64,000 bases of DNA from Lagopus muta (lineage: Eukaryota; Chordata; Aves; Galliformes; Phasianidae), in NCBI RefSeq assembly GCF_023343835.1, contig NC_064435.1, positions 77,200,134 through 77,264,133 on the forward strand, read 5' to 3'. A program made the position numbers and the translations under genes. Each line of letters opens with the position of its first letter. The first letter of the stretch is position 1. Below are positions 61,336-64,000 of this stretch, piece after piece. Below the pieces are notes generated by a model, which saw only the letters and a list, made by a program, of their open reading frames with translations, was not told where the DNA came from and did not search any database.

Positions 61336-61973
61336 AGGAATTGAAATTTGTTTATCAGGACTACAATTTTACAAAATCTTTCTTCCTCTCCTAGCATCTT
61401 CCTTCTCCATTTTAAGAGCAGAGCATTTCTTTTTCTCTAGTTTTCCAGAAAATACTCAATACCTTCAAAAACAAGCAAACAAATATAAACAAACAAAAAA
61501 ACAGCTAAAACTGTTTTTTTTCTTTGCTCTATGTTCATCTGTTCCAATTTTATCCTTATGAATTCATAATGTCTTTATAATATATGTCATTAGTAACCCA
61601 TGCTAATTTTTCCTTTCTTGTGTGCCTTTTTACAAATGTTCAGAGTCAAGAAAGAGCCAACATTTCTCTAATCAATAGGAAAAAAAATGACTGAATCACA
61701 TTTCAAAGATAACAAGAAGGAAAAGCTGCTCCAAGCATATTCAGTGAACTGTTCGGTATTCTACATGTTGATGTATTTGCTTGCCCTATTATTTCAAATT
61801 ATTTCTGGTTATGTTATTTTTAAAATGCCTTATCCACTTTTTTTTTGTCCTGGTGTAGCAACTAGTAATCAGTTGCACTATTAATCCTTAACATTCTAAA
61901 TCAAAAAAGTCATTTTGGGATGACTCAGTTACAATAATTTTGGTATAGGCAAGAACATGAGAATTCCTCAAAG
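61336..61973. other. Low-copy spacer
   Basis: No gene. AAAC-type simple repeat near 61470-61500. A 65-codon plus-strand frame (61687-61884) has a hydrophobic stretch but no family match and is not called. Confidence 0.5.
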
Positions 61974-62142
61974 GAATCATAGAATCACCAAGGTTGGAAA
62001 AGGCCCCTAAGATCATCTAGTCCAGCCATCTACATCCCACCAGTATTTCCCCACTTAACCATGACCCTTAGTACAACATCTAAATGTTTCTTAAACCTGC
62101 CCAGGGATGGTGACTCGATCATCTTCCCAAGCAGTCCATTAA
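61974..62142 (-). mobile_element. CR1 LINE, 5'-truncated tail
   Basis: Minus strand, about 170 bp. The plus strand begins GGAATCATAGAATCACCAAG, the inverted CR1 terminus, followed by GGTTGGAAAAGGCCCCTAAG. The last coding block (ESPSLGRFKKHLDVVLRVMV in sense) is visible at about 62115-62056. The same 3' subtype as the copy at 37662-38177. Confidence 0.93.
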
Positions 62143-64000
62143 TATGCAAAGGTATAGGTAAAATCAAGAATATATGAAGTGATGACAGAAAGGCTTTTTG
62201 TTTGCCCGTGTTTGTTAATCCATTTGCTTTAAAAAAGTTTAAATACCAAAAGATACCTCAGTGATGTTTCTGAAATTTCAACTGCAGCAAAAAATCGAGG
62301 ATTTGTCTTATTTCATTTTTCTTTGCTTTAAATCTCAATAAAATATAAAAATAAGAAGTTATTATCCAGTCCTATCTGAAAAAAAGTGGTCACCCACAAT
62401 CTTTGTACAAAATAGAAAGCCACATTGCTCAGCTACTCACTATAACTGAAGTTTTGAAAATGCTTAGTCTAGTCTTAAAAAACAGAAGAAAATAAAAGCC
62501 AGTGAACATTATGGTAGAAACCACTTACCTTGTGGTTATAAACTTAACATCCTGTCTGAGACATACTCATCCTCTATAAGGGATGTAAGAGAGAAATATA
62601 GACTTATAATCAGTCAAATTATGAAATCAAAAAGACTCTGGATACTTTGATACATTCTAATTAGAGAAAAAAATTCAAGGTGTAATCTTGTCATCAAGTG
62701 CTGTAATTCTGTCAGATCTCACAAGTAAAGTGTAATTGGGCCATGATAGCACTGGATGATCTGCATGAAGGAAAAAAGGTCAGGAAGAGAGATTCTACAT
62801 TTTGCAACTGATATTAGTACTTACCACTTTTTCAGTTAGAAAAATGAAAGTATTCTCATTTTAAGAGTCTACCAAGTAATGAAGAACTGCCCCTGCCTCT
62901 CAGGAAATTTTGTTTTCAAGATGTCATGTCTTCTAAAGAAACTAAAAATCTTTATATAATTTTAAAGAAAATATCATACACTCTCTTGGGAATTCTTGTT
63001 CTTCTAGGAATGCTCTGCACTCCCCTGAAACATGCTAGAGTGCTTTCTGTTTTACACTAGTGGCAGAAGGCATTTCATCCCCTCAGCCCTGCAGCAGCAC
63101 CTCTCATTTCAGTTCATGCACCTTCTATGATGAGTTATAAAGAACCATAAGAAATTTTATAATGTCTCAATGCCCAGTGTCTTTAGATTACCCTGCTGAT
63201 GTAAAGTGGTGATTTTATGTACACATACATATATACATCTGTATTAGCATATATTGACATATGTAGTATATGTGTGTAATACATAATAATTTGTTCTATT
63301 TATAAATGCTTATAAATATGCTTATTATGCTTATTATAAAGAGAATATGGATGAGAAAAGAAAGGAAAGGAACATTTCTACTATTTACTCTACAAAATTC
63401 TTATTTCTCCTTCATGCCAGTGTTTTTCCTGACAAACTTACTCAGGGCCTTCAGCTATATTTACTCTACATTTCAAAGGACCTCTTGCAGAGATGCTGGA
63501 CAGATTTTGTTTCTCAGAGTCTTCAAGATATTCTTTCAAATTCAGTCTTCCTCCCTCTAAGTTTATTCATGAAAACGGCTTTTGGGATGTACACATGTCA
63601 TCAGTTCTACTTAACTAGTCTATTATTAACCACCTGATTAAATGAGGGAAAGGAATAAATGCTTCCTGGTGACTCACTCCTTATATCTCACAGAACATAT
63701 ATAATAACAGGATAAAAAAGTGACAGAATAAAACAACAGGCATTCTTGATATCAAAGTAAGATTGATGTATTTAGCCCTTGACTGTAAGATAAAACACAA
63801 ATTGAACTTATCTGAAATGCTTCTTAGCACTCAGACACCAATGTGGTAAATATCCAAATGTACAAACACTAAAATAAGTATAGATAAGAAATACTTTCTC
63901 TGTTCTCAGCCATATATGATTTATTTTAATAATGCAACATGTTTTCTTTGCCCATATAAATGGGAAAAATGAAAGCAATGTAAAAACAGAATTTTGTTTT
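62143..64000. other. Low-copy non-coding DNA to the window edge
   Basis: No gene supported. TA/CATATA-rich stretch at 63216-63330. Two overlapping frames (84 and 96 codons, 63306-63637) are in different registers over the same DNA and have no domain. Confidence 0.5.

Noticed and set aside
1..64000. CRISPR arrays, operons, phage or plasmid genes, tRNA/rRNA genes
   Set aside because: No regularly spaced repeats, no ribosome-binding-site/gene series and no cloverleaf-type sequence were seen; the repeat content is that of a bird nuclear genome.

Overview
The window reads as a piece of a bird nuclear genome, most likely a galliform such as chicken. It is AT-rich, has no bacterial-style gene packing, and its recognisable content is the avian repeat set: CR1 LINE fragments in both orientations, a cluster of short internally deleted mariner elements of the type known in chicken as Galluhop, a deleted Charlie-like hAT element, several solo LTR-like blocks, and many poly(A)/poly(T) tracts and microsatellites. 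Species is inferred from repeat types only.

No protein-coding host gene or exon, tRNA, rRNA or CRISPR array could be supported. The open frames longer than about 100 codons lie in CR1, lie in homopolymer-rich DNA, or show no family signature. The window is best read as intergenic DNA or the inside of a very large intron.

Layout: 1-236 is a CR1 reverse-transcriptase (RT) piece running off the left edge. 0.24-9.1 kb is low-copy DNA with simple repeats. 9.14-9.96 kb is a minus-strand CR1 with internal deletions. 14.06-29.35 kb carries five mariner copies (three minus, two plus) and a solo LTR at 27.88-28.54 kb. 32.05-32.80 kb is an old, decayed CR1 ORF2 piece. 33.37-34.74 kb is the hAT element. 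36.48-36.83 kb is an LTR/promoter-like block. 37.66-38.18 kb (plus) and 40.06-40.66 kb (minus) are the two best-preserved CR1 3' ends, the second abutting an LTR at 40.67-41.07 kb. 43.71-44.34 kb and 53.25-54.24 kb are further plus-strand CR1s, the latter lacking its 3' end. 55.14-55.71 kb is another LTR candidate. 61.02-61.34 kb is an ancient rearranged CR1, and 61.97-62.14 kb a short CR1 tail.

Nothing here works together as a system: every element is defective (frameshifts, stops, missing ends or missing catalytic regions). Candidate conserved regulatory DNA is noted at 38.44-38.83, 46.30-46.72 and 25.06-25.09 kb, but only from motif texture; these need a genome alignment to stand or fall. 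I did not find evidence for a novel biological system.
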